Source: Amaranthus tricolor | Taxonomy: Eukaryota > Streptophyta > Magnoliopsida > Caryophyllales > Amaranthaceae | Reading direction: 5' to 3' | Assembly: GCF_026212465.1 (NCBI RefSeq) | Contig: NC_080055.1 | Coordinates: forward strand, 21,759,252 to 21,823,251 | Length of the DNA stretch: 64,000 bases | Shown: in pieces, positions 34,594 to 51,015 of the stretch | Layout of the letters: each line of letters starts with the position of its first letter | How positions within the stretch are numbered: the first letter of the stretch is position 1 | Translations under genes and position numbers: made by a program | The notes under the pieces: generated by a model | What the model was told of the DNA's origin: nothing | What the model saw: the letters and a program-made list of their open reading frames with translations, nothing else | Databases searched by the model: none

Positions 34594-37500
34594 TGTAACA
34601 CCCCAGAATTTCCGACCCCTTAACGGAACCAAAACCGTAAAGGACGGGAGGAAATTCGGGAGTTACATAAAAGAAAAAGGAAAAGAATTTAGATAAACGT
34701 TAAATATTAACTTTAAAAAGGTGAGTGAAAATTTTGGCAGCATCTGCCTTAAAACTGTGCGCTTTTGTAGAAAAACAAAAGTTAATTCAGAAACTAATAA
34801 AGTAAAGGCACCAACGGCCTATCAAAGCTATGTCACGGCGGAATGATTCGTCGCCGGCTTCTTAAATCAGCATGCCAAGCATGGATCGTGGTTCCAGTTT
34901 CGACGTTTGCGTTTTAAAAAGACTTAACTCCTTAAGACCATACAGAGTTATAAACTACGCAGCGAAAATACAAATATGCAAGGGAGGACGCAAGGCCTCA
35001 TAACAAAACATATACAACCAAGGTTTACAAAAGATAACAAAAACTACAAAATCGAAAGGTAGCGGTATGACACAGGGTATGCTTCGCTCTTATCACTCTT
35101 CAATCCAATGCAATGCAAAAGAAGCTCCAGTACCTGCTACGCTTGTCTATGATCCCCCTGCTGCTCGACATTAGACCAAAGGCCAATGTGTCATAGCAGG
35201 ACAATCATAGAAAGTCATCAACAAACAAACATAAACACAAACACGTACACGTCAGTAACTAGCATCAAATATAATAAGGCCAACTACTAGATAGCATTAT
35301 ATCATAAAACAACATAAGATAATTTCATAAAACGCAAGCACAGATAGTAACCGTTTATCGGCCACTTATACTTCTTAATTTCATTACGTGCTTTCTAACC
35401 TGAACCATGTGCTCTTAGGTAGAATGCAGGTCTTCACGCTCCTCTTTTCAAACATAAACTCTTGCAAAACACGCATAGCTCAACTCGACCAAGGCATTAA
35501 CAGAATACCTAACACATGACCTTATAGAGCTTGTCTATCTTAAGGTAAGTTTGATCATAGTCCGTAATACCCTTGAGGTAACTTAACTTAGGCACACTTC
35601 TCACTAGCATAAACTATTCTATCAATAAGTAGATGTTCTATCAATGAGTAAATATTCTATCAAAGAGTAAACGTTTTATCAACGCGTAAGCTTTCTACCA
35701 AAGAATGAACCTACTATCATTAAATAACTTTCGATCAATGAATAAATTTTCTATCACTGAATAAATTTCTATCAGTGGATTTTTCTCTATTTCCTGGCAT
35801 AGTGACACGGCGAAGGACGTTATCGGCCATCCGGCGCCCATGGCAAAGTACGAGCTCATACCCCCTCCAGCTGACTCTCTCGGGTCCTACCTTCGGGAAA
35901 AAAAATAACACATTGGGGTACTAAACCAGTGAAGAGGCCACCATATTGGGGTTTGCAAGGCTCGCATGGTAACACCTCGGTCAAGGGGTGGTATCGGCTA
36001 TCCGGCGCCCAATGACCCAAGCATGCTCATACCCCCCTTACGGTGATCCCGTCGAACCTCACCTAGGGGACTACTAGAACAACCGGACATAATCCAGTTA
36101 AGTCACGCCAGCTAATCATAATCTAGTACCTTATCAGATGGGAATAACTTCCACTCTCAACTATTAATGAGCGCCTTGAGATAGCAGCGCGCCAAAACCC
36201 ACTGAGCCACTCAATAGAATATGAAATTCACTTATAACGGAGTCATTCTAACTCCAATTAAGGCATAATCTAATTCTTAAATAAATAAGGGGGTGGTTCC
36301 CGCCTTCTATTAACACTCTCATTCTCTAAACTATTCTAAGCGTAAAGACTTCATAGTCGATAGCTCTTTATATAAGGTGTACTCACTAGTATCTCATAGT
36401 TTCGATACATTGCATACTATCACAATAAACAATAATGTCTTAAAGTAAATTGCATATAAGGGTTATTACTGTGTGTACGTACCTGTAAGCGTCACTGCAC
36501 GATCAAAAGTCACAAAATCACCCAACTAAGGCTCTACTTTCCTCTTACGAAATGGGCACCTATATAAGTTAGGAATAGAACTTATAAGTTCTCTTAACTA
36601 CTTTGTCATACCAGCTAGAAACCAAAGTAACCACTATCATCCATTCACGACAAGTTTTCAATTACTCTAGCACGCGCACACAACTCATTCAATACAAGTC
36701 AAAATCATTGACTCAACACAGCATAAGTCTTTCCATCAATTTAAAGTAGAAGTATGTGTGAATCGTTTCTTTGCATTAACTAATTTTGAGCATATCGGCT
36801 CGCGTTACCCAAAAATAACTAATCACAACTAAATCTTATGATTTTAATATAATATTAATATAACGATAAAGCAAATCTTAGAGTTATCATATCGGGATAT
36901 CATCTGTTGCATTCTCCAAGGCTATTAAGAACTATAATCAAAACAACACGACAAATAACTTTAGCAACCATCTACAATAAGTTGACATTATACTCTTGAC
37001 TTACCAATATCATGTATCTATAATTTCAATAACAACCTAATAAGGGTATTTTTAATTTACAACAATCAAACCACAACAATTAGTAACTATTATTCCCAAT
37101 ATAATCAATCGAAATCATTTTTATAGTCAACTAACATCATCACCATTACTAATTATTCACAATAATAACCAATCGACCAAATCTTAAAACAACTTTTAAA
37201 GTTATTTAATCAATCATCACCAAAATATAGTATAAAACACACATTATTAGTAATTTCATTTCTAAATCCAAGCCCTAATCGTTTCGTGTTCAAAGATAAC
37301 ATATTTAATCACTACACATACTAAGATTCGAAGAAACTAATACAAAATCGACACAAAACCCATAATTTCAATCACACTTCAAACCCTAAGTCATAAACAT
37401 GTTTAATTCATCAACCAAATTCTTACCCACAAAAAGATTCAATGAAAATAATACAAGATCAACACTTTTCATTCATATTTCAAAAACCTAATTCATAAGT

Positions 37501-38289
37501 ACATTCAAATCATCAATCCAATTCTCACTCATTACAAGATGTCATACAAAGTTCAACCCTTTTCTCATAAACTTTATAAATTTTAATTGGAACAAAGATG
37601 AAATCAAATACGAGTAAGGAGATGGCTCACAAAATAAAACTAGCAAGAGGATGAAGAAGTGAGAGGAGGTCGCGGAGGCGGTGGCGCAGGGCCAAAATCG
37701 GCTGCCCAGCAACCAGTTGCTGGCGGGACAATAATACTACGCGATTGTTTAAGGTGCAGCTCAGCTGCTGTTGGTGGGGAAGAACGCAGCCACGACTGCT
37801 TCTGTGAGGAGGCGAACGCAGCCTATTGGAGGCTGCTGGTAGCTATGGCGGAGGCGTGGCTGGTGGTGCTGGGGCTGCTGCTGAACGTGAGGGAGAGGCA
37901 TGTGAGAGAGAGACGAGAAGAGAGGGAAGTGAGGCGTGTGAATTGAGTGAGGAAGGGAGTAATGCCCCCTTAAAACCCTAACTCATCCTATTTATTTAAT
38001 TTATACACTTATTTATTTATTTGTTTACCTAGGTTTATATTCTTGCGAGGCCCAACTAAGAAACTCATTTTCGTGTGCTCACACATTTCAATAAAATAAT
38101 TACTTTGATTCGAACCTCTTTATTTAGAAATCGTGATTGTATTTTTAATATAAATATATGTTAATATTTAAATTCTTATATGAAAGGAGTTTATTAAAAC
38201 TACTTCTAAATTAATTTAACATAATTATAAAATACCCAAAAGTCATTAAAATATTAATTAATGACGTCAGAAAATCTCGAGGTGTTACA
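34594..38289 (-). mobile_element. Solo LTR (about 3.7 kb)
   Basis: Begins TGTAACACC and ends GGTGTTACA (exact inverted ends) with the exact 5-bp repeat CAAAC on both sides (34589-34593, 38290-38294). No internal retrotransposon genes are present. Read on the minus strand it starts TGTAACACCTCGAGATTTT, similar to the other LTR's TGTAACAGGCTCAAATTT, with a TATAAATTAAATAAATA box near 38000, then a CT-rich leader and a long R-U5. A GC-rich stretch at 37655-37946 and tandem repeats at 35616-35785 are inside. Long LTRs with this start are common in Ty3/gypsy chromoviruses, so that family is likely but unproven. Confidence 0.8.
35616..35785. repeat. Tandem ~24-bp repeat in LTR
   Basis: About seven drifting copies of a TTCTATCAATGAGTAAAT-type unit. 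Just downstream, 35806-35900 and 35970-36066 form a second, longer imperfect duplication sharing ATCGGC(C/T)ATCCGGCGCCCA and GCTCATACCCCC. Confidence 0.65.
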
Positions 38290-39028
38290 CAAACCCCCTT
38301 AGACTAGGCTAATATACACAGTTTGCGACCGCCTTTGGACTTGAGCATACAATTAGCAAGGATTGAGCAATGAACAACAATGATTACATACATTGAGGCC
38401 ATGTTTAGCATGCTTCAAAGTTGCTAATCTTCGGCCAACTTGAGATTTTTTTTGCATTTTTTGTGGATAATTTGATTTAAGCCCTAACCTTTCATGCTCT
38501 AATTTGATGAGATTATTTTGGGTTATAGAATCATGGATTATGTTTAACACTTTCAGAAAATTCTACATGGGTGCACCCCATGGTGTTTTAGAAAAAAAAT
38601 TAGTGGTGCTTTAAGTTTTTGTAAATATTAAATTGACTCCGTTTTTTTAAACAACTTCTATTTACCTGCTACACAAACTTTGATTCCCACAAACAATTTG
38701 GGGATTTCAAGGGGTTAGGGTTTAGAAAATTTAGCTTTTGGTTTTATGATCTTTAATGTATTAAGTTTTGGTTATGAACAATTATTAGTATTTTATATAT
38801 ATAGTCTTTAGTTATGAACTACTACAATCTATTCTAGATTATGTGCATTTACCATGTTTAGCCTTTGGTTATGAACAATTGTTGGTCGTTGAATTGTTGA
38901 GAATGAAATAAAAGATCTCATTCTGATTTTTGCTCATTGACAGATTATGAGCTGCTCATTGTTTCCACTTTGTAGTTTATAAGGTTCATGAAAGATGATG
39001 ATCAATTCTCTATCAGTGGGTAAACTTA

Positions 39029-39800
39029 CATCATATACCTTAAAAAACCTATTTTACGTACAATAAACACCTACTTCATCAACCATAATCACCTACGTTG
39101 TATTCCTTAAACACCTACTTTATATACCTTAAAAACCTACTTGGCATAAGATGAACAATTACTATATACCATAAATGCTTACTTCATATACCTCACATAC
39201 CTACTTTAGGTACCTTAAATACCTACTTGGTATCGTATAAACAACTACTTGGTATAAACATAGTATAAACAACTATTTCACATACCATATAAATCCACTT
39301 CATAGACCTAAAAACATATTTCAGGTACAATAAACATCTATTTTATTGCCATAAACACCTACTTTTCATACCAAAACCTTACTTCACATACCATAAACAC
39401 TTACTTGCATATTAAAAACACCAACTTGGTTACTAATAACAGTACGAGTCGTTGTACGATTCCATAATCCACATATTTGGTTTGTATTGAAGAACGCTTC
39501 AAATCTTTCAAACTTTGGAAAAATTGGTACCTTAACAGAAATCATTCATCCAATTCTTTTAAATCTCTCATCTTCAAAATCCTTTTCCTTCCATTTTGTT
39601 ATCCAAACAAAGGATTCCTCATCCCTCAAAATCCACTTCCCTTCCTTTTCCTCTATTTTCTTCCATCTAAACACAGTGTAAATGTTTTCTTGAGATATCC
39701 TAAATGTTTACTTGAGGTATACTAAATGTCTAATTGACATATTATGAACTCCTACCTAACGTATCCTAAATTCCTACCCTACTTGGAGTATCCTAAAACC
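39029..39800. repeat. Degenerate tandem array interrupted by a MITE
   Basis: Many variants of CCTACTTCATATACCTTAAA / ACACCTACTT recur at roughly 20-40 base spacing from 39029 to 39460, then again as TATCCTAAATGTTTACTTGA and TATCCTAAATTCCTACC from 39690 to 39800. The intervening 39480-39690 is a pyrimidine-rich MITE, so the array probably predates that insertion. Confidence 0.6.
39480..39690. mobile_element. Pyrimidine-rich foldback MITE
   Basis: Contains TTTCAAACTTTGGAAAAATTGG, CCTTTTCCTTCCATTTTGTTATCC and CCACTTCCCTTCCTTTTCCTC, which correspond in inverted orientation to the purine-rich element at 14108-14345 (GGGAAAGATTTGGAAGGAAAGG and TTTGTTTGGATAAAATTTTG). Non-coding. Confidence 0.5.
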
Positions 39801-40263
39801 CCACGGATTAAGTGTGCAGTTACACTGTATTTCCTTTTTTTAAAAAAAGCACATTAAGTCGACCTAATTAGAGAAGATATTTCAAAAAGACCGCCTCTAA
39901 CAATAATTTATAATTTTTTTAAATTTTTTCTATAAAATTAAACCGACCCTTTTTAATTGATTTCTTATAGAGATCCTCTAAAAAAATTTGTGTTGGTATA
40001 GGTTTTGTTTTATGTTTATTGGTTGTTTATAAAAAAAATAGCTCGTCCTATATGAAATTGTAATTAGCTCATATTTCCGATGAATCACTTATAAATTATA
40101 ATTAATCTTTATAAAATCTTCTCATTTAAAAATTTATAAAAAAATAAACTAAAACTCTTTCATTTTAGCGTTTTCTTGTCCAGCAGGATTCAAACTCTTC
40201 TCGGGAAATCCTTGTTCATCTTCCTCACTTACAACACTCAGAAACCCTCGAAACCCCACAACA

Positions 40264-45728
<5,465 letters not shown>

Positions 45729-48700
45729 AACTGTTTCTCAAAATATTTCTTAAACCATCATCTTAAGGGGCTATTTATCTCGTCACATCATTTATCGTAC
45801 TTTTTTTCCCTTCTGAATCAAAACGATTTGTACTACATTTCAGATGAAAAATAGATTGAAATCTGTTGATCGTTGAGGCATCTCAAACGTACAGATTTTC
45901 TTGTTTTCCCTTTCGAGAATTGCAATGCTCAATTTACTTCATTCTTCTCAGCAGTTTGGTTCTGGTAGTATATTTTGAACAGGGTTTTCCCATGAGATAC
46001 TTTGGTGATTATTGTATGAATTTAATTGATATTTTGTTGAGCGTTTGAGGTTTCTACACTTTCTCGAATCGAGGGGGGATAACTCCATGCGGGATATCCT
46101 GTGAGTGTGGAATAAGATCTGATCCTGGGAGTACTTATAAGCTTCTGAAATTTCATTTTCTTGACGTTGATGCCTATTAAAAGGTTCCATGAAAAGTACA
46201 CTTTAATTTAGGTTTAGGTTGTTTTTGGATTTAAGAAACAAGAGAGAAACAAAAAAGGTCGGAATTTGGATGTATATGTTTTCTTTTGTTAAACGCCAAT
46301 TTTAAAAGGAGAAGGATTTAGAGGGGAGGAATTTGAAGATATTAAGTCCTTTAATTTTATTAATAATCAAATGATATTGAAAATAACATTTTTATTATAA
46401 CTATAAGAGATATGTTGCGTACATTTGATTTTAACTCCATGTACGTGGGAGCCATTTCATGGTGTTAGGAAAATAAAATGTTATTTTTTCTCGTTCCTCT
46501 AAACATATAAGAAAATTTGTTTTGTATATTCCTACCTAAATAATATACAACCATATCACTATTCATAGTAGAAAATATATTTGTATAAATACTAAAATTT
46601 AAATTAAAATCAAACTAATTGAATATTAGTTTTGATAGTTATCCATATGAAATATTTTTGTTGTTTTGATTTTGATTTAGGCAAAAACAAAAAAACAAAT
46701 TAAATCACAAACTAAACCTTCATCCTTAATCTCTAATCGCCTGAAAAGAATGTGTATTCGATTGGCACCCTCGAGTCCAGTGGTTAGCCATATTGCGTGG
46801 ATTAAATTTGAGCCAATAACCCCTGTCTCTCATAAAATTTCAATAATCTATAAAACCTACTTCTTTGGAACCACCTTCTTCTATTGGTAAGGCTCTTGAT
46901 TCTTCAGAAATTGAGGAACTAACCAAAACTATAGCAAATATTATTGCAATGAATAGGCTTCTAGAATTTCCCATTTTGTATTACCCTTTAAAGTAATATA
47001 TAAGACTAGAAATAAATCAAATCTTTTTAATTGTTTATTTATCCTCTTAATGAGATATGAAAATGTTGTGTTGTGAATGGACTATGACAATGATGAAAAA
47101 ACAAACACAAAACAAAGTGCAAAGAAAACAAGAAAAACGAGCACCAAACAACAATGACAAACATACAAGAAATATGAGGTATCCATGGATACATCCTCTT
47201 CAAAACAAGTATCTTATCATTAATATACTTAACAATACATTAATGACTCACCTTACAGGCTTCAAGAACAATCTCTCAAAGCAAAGATTGAACCTTTGAT
47301 GTCAATCTCTCTCAAATGCCCTAATACAAGTGGAGTGAACTTTCTTGGCTAAAATCCTAGTTAATTCTTAGTATTAGGCTCTCTCTTAAACCCTAATGAA
47401 CTCCTAAAACCCCTTATGTAGTCCCATGACATATTTGGGAGCCTTAAGACAAATGGCTTAAAAGTCTACAAAAAACCGGATGTAAAACATAAACTATTTT
47501 GTTCGTGTGCTGAACCTCGTTGGGGTCGAGCGCCTCCTGCTCGCCTGGTCGAGCGACTAACTAGAAGCCACTGGAACTCTGCTGCTTCTTTTGGCACTCC
47601 CTCGCTAACATCAAGCCATCCACCTTGATCACTTCATCAAGTGATCCAAAGCTCAATCCTCCATAGCCCATGACACTCATATCTTTACTCTTAAGGGTGC
47701 AAGATAGAGCATTGGCAATCAAGGGATAAAACCGATCACCAATCTTATGGGAATTGGCTCTTGACTCAACATGTAGATTATTTAAATTTGTATTTATATT
47801 ATATTGGATAATGGTTTGATTATTATGGTAGGATAATATTTGATAATAAAACGGTTGGTTTATTGTTATGTTATGCTTTTGTGAGGATGTTATTAAAATG
47901 CTAATATGATGTTTTTCTATTCTAAGACAAGATCTTAATATTATTTTCATAATAGTTTGATGTGTAAGATGACTAGTTGACATAAGATTGTGCATTTTGG
48001 AAAAGAGATGTCAGTGATGAGATGAAATTCATCATGAGAATAAAACTTCGATCTTAGATTATTTACCTCCAAGTTGAAAATTAAAGGTGACATGATACAC
48101 ATTAAATAAAAGTCAAGTCTTAATTTTTATGATACATTCGATAACGAGCTACTAATGTTGTTGAAACCCACAAACAACTAATCAAACACATTTATAACCA
48201 TACCATAAACATTTGCTAATAGCTAGTATTAGTGGTAATTGGTTAAGTATGAGGAGCAAATAAGTTGCACTATCATAGTAAGGAAAGTGGTTTTTAAAGA
48301 TTGACTTTTCCACCGCCTGTCCAGACCGGTTGAACCTTGGGATTTGACGGCAGACTTAAAAATTAACTCGTAGACGCTCTACATCCAATCATTCTGAATA
48401 CAGCTACTCCTATAAAAGATGTTGTACTTCTATGAATAAATATAATGTCTTCATGATTAACAATAAGTCTTATTATCAACTATAAATGCTTGAGTAATTT
48501 TATAGATAAGGATGGTGAAATTTGTGATCACACTAAATATTATATGCAAAGAGGTATTTTAAATCCTTTAATTTGAAAAATTAATATTATTAAAAAACCT
48601 TTATTGCTTATTTAAAATAAATTGTTATTTATACTTACATCATTGTTCACATCAAAATCTCTATTATCCAAATATCATTTTGTTTTTTTTTATCAATTAT

Positions 48701-48866
48701 CACATTTTCATAAAAAAAAAACTTCATAAATGTAGTTTATACTTGCATTTTTACTTTTAAAACCATAAGTTTTTATATTTTTTGATTTTCAAAATTACGT
48801 GCATACACGGATTTTTATAGTAGTATGTTATAACGTATAAGGGCAAAAGGAAAAATAAAGAAAAAC
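45729..48866. other. RPT2 3' UTR, then intergenic DNA
   Basis: 45729 to roughly 46050 is likely RPT2 3' untranslated sequence. 46260-46510 contains GGAGAAGGATTTAGAGGGGAGG and resembles the purine-rich MITE family. 46980-47560 is moderately complex sequence ending in the duplicated GGTCGAGCG(C/A) motif near 47525-47558, suggestive of an old retrotransposon, but no family is identified. 48000-48866 is AT-rich without features. Confidence 0.4.
47561..47995 (-). other. Unidentified 144-codon open frame, possibly retrotransposon-derived
   Basis: The frame has two unlike halves. Residues 1-75 are low-complexity (His/Asn/Ile-rich, reflecting AT-rich DNA). Residues 76-144 have normal protein composition (SHKIGDRFYPLIANALS, KDMSVMGYGGLSFGSLDEV, LMLARECQKKQ). 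I recognise no domain. The second half could be a remnant of a real coding exon or of a gag-type protein. The start is not supported. Confidence 0.2.
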
Positions 48867-49011
48867 TGTGTACAAAGGTGACCGAAGGACTCTTTGACCA
48901 CACTCTCCTCTATGAATATGAGTTGCCATCTTTCTTCCCTCCCCAGACCCTGCCATAATTTTCTATTAGCGGGATACACTGAATATGATGATGATGATGT
49001 GTACAAAGGTG
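48867..49011 (+). mobile_element. Short RTE LINE 3'-end insertion with 14-bp target duplication
   Basis: The exact 14-mer TGTGTACAAAGGTG occurs at 48867-48880 and 48998-49011. The 117 bases between match the extreme 3' end of the RTE element at 51.0 kb read on its coding strand: GGACTCTTTGACCACACTCTCCT, TATGAGTTG, TTCCCTCCCCAGACCC, GCGGGATACACTGA, and an (ATG)4 tail. It is therefore a 5'-truncated product of target-primed reverse transcription containing nearly only the 3' terminal signal. The neat duplication suggests fairly recent insertion. Confidence 0.85.
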
Positions 49012-49149
49012 GATAACCCATCGAACCTAAGTCTCAATAGGTGGTCGAAGGTCATTATGTTGAATTCTTTGTTTGACTAATTCTACTAAACGTACTTAGC
49101 ATATGTGGGATCTTTAGTAGATAAATAATGAGTCATTTGGACCTTTAAA

Positions 49150-50240
49150 AGAAAAAGCATTGGCCCTTTTAGATTTTGATGATGACTAAACTTAAATATA
49201 AACAAGTGTATTTTAGAAATTGTTGTAGGTTGATATCTAGTCCGGAGTAGGATTGTTGATAGCACCTAAAACTTGGTTTATGGACTTTGTTAGTGTCTAA
49301 GATATCCAAGGAAGTTAGACAGAAAGATCGCTGTAGGATGTCAAAGTGTAGACAGGAGGTCTACTGTTCCTAAATTGATAGTCTAACGATTCTTGTTGAT
49401 GAATAGAGACAGTACACTGTTCCCAGGATTCAAGTCTGGAAGATGCAGCGTCAACGGAAAAATTCTGAAGAAAGTATTTTCTGGTTTTTCTTAGTTGATG
49501 TATGGGTAAGGTTAATTAGTTTCATAATTATGTTAAAGAGTTAATTGGCAAAAGGAATTTTAATTACAATTATTTTAGTAACCGTCAACCAACTAAAGTG
49601 GTGGATAAAAGTTCTATTTTTTCTCCACTTTATTAGGCATGATTTATTAGGTTTTATTTGAAAAAATTCACTTGCCTTATTTTAGAAAAGAAAACCGTAG
49701 CTTTTATTCTTACAAAAACATTTACCCGTTCTTCCTTTATTTTAGGATTAAGGAGTGCAATTGGTAGTTATTCTTTTTACAAGGCTACGTGACAAATTTC
49801 TTATATAAAAGGATTTGTTTTTACCGGTTATAATTTTTGTTAACGAGAAATATTCTTTGCTCCTTAATTGCCAATTAACTTAGAAATATTTCTTGTGCAA
49901 CTCATTAATTTTATCCTTAGGTTTTGGCCTTTGTAAAAGGGTTATTGAGAGAATTTTTGTAATTAGACTTGGGGAAGTCTAGGGATGAAAGAGAGCTTCA
50001 TAGAGGAAGCTTGAGCTTCGTAGGGAAGCAAGAGAAAAAGTGTGAGTTTAGAGAAAAACTCAAGTTGGCCAAGGTATGATTGTTTTATATATTGTAACTA
50101 ACTGCCTAAAACATAATGAAGTGTTTTGAAATCCCGGGGGATTGTGGTTTTTCTTTCCATTTACGCCTGGAAGATTTTCACGTAAAAATTGTTTGTCTCT
50201 CTCTAAGTTTGCGTATCAAATTCAAGTTTTAATTTCACAA
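49150..50240 (+). mobile_element. LTR-like sequence, possibly a Ty1/copia solo LTR or fragment
   Basis: Starts near TTAGATTTTGATGATGACTAAAC, a phrase common at the start of long copia LTRs, and contains a region near 50130-50190 (AAATCCCGGGGGATTGTGG, TTTACGCCTGGAAGATTTTCACGTAAAAATTG) resembling the R/U5 end of such LTRs. No coding sequence, primer-binding site or clear 5-bp duplication was found, so borders are approximate. Confidence 0.35.
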
Positions 50241-51005
50241 AATAGGGTAAAAATGCATAAACTACTCAAACAACAATTCATCCCTCTTATTGTCTTTAAA
50301 CGTTTCTACAAAAAGTAATGTAAATAAGGGATCTTTTAATTAATAAGTGAACTGTTAGACTTTTAAAAAATGACGACCTAAAGGTGAAAGTTTTAGAATT
50401 AAATATTCTTATAAAATATAATTTGGTTTCAATGGTGAAAAACATGTGATTTCTAAAACCCAAAAAAGCATGCATTTTACTTTTATTTATATTTATAGAT
50501 ATATATACTTCTTAGCATAATTGCATAATTAAAGGAAATACTTGAGTATTTTTTTTATTTTAAAATTGATATTCCCTCCTAATTCACCCAATATATATCA
50601 TTTTCTTATTATGTTAAGTTATTATATATGTTTTATTTTTGTTATAAGTAAATAAATTTTACGAATTTTCTATTTATTAAACTAAACGTTATATCTCATT
50701 GGGTGAATAACTTGACGAATTTGTTCCATTATATTTTGAAAATTAAACTCACTCTCTCTTACCTATGTGATCCTAATTGATTTTTGAATTTTTGTGCAAA
50801 GTCAAATGAAATATATACGTGAACTAGTGTGGAAATCTGTGCAATGCACAATTTTTTTCGAATCGATATATGTACACATATGAAATTAATAAAATAAAGA
50901 CATGGATATTAAGCAGTAGAAATACTCAACTATGACAGTTGTATGTAAAAATTAACTCTATAACTTTGGAAATTGTAAATAATATATTATGCAGTGTATT
51001 ATATT
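50241..51005. other. AT-rich intergenic DNA
   Basis: No gene seen. Around 50574-50720 the phrase CTCCTAATTCACCCAATATATA and its inverted counterpart CTCATTGGGTGAATAA suggest a small decayed inverted-repeat element. Confidence 0.35.
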
Positions 51006-51015
51006 CTCTAATTTA

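Larger units (their letters stand above)
38295..40140. other. Intergenic DNA upstream of RPT2
   Basis: No gene seen. 38295-39020 is AT-rich, with repeated GTTATGAAC(T/A)A segments. 39029-39460 and 39690-39800 hold a degenerate repeat array split by a MITE. The last few hundred bases before 40264 should carry the RPT2 promoter and leader, but I could not identify specific sites. Confidence 0.45.

Noticed and set aside
39029..39460. CRISPR-like spaced repeats
   Set aside because: Units drift and spacing is irregular; the setting is a plant nuclear genome.
46745..46850. tRNA- or SINE-like boxes (GTCCAGTGGTTAGC and a later TTTGAGCC)
   Set aside because: Only weak resemblance to A and B boxes, no cloverleaf and no defined ends or duplication.
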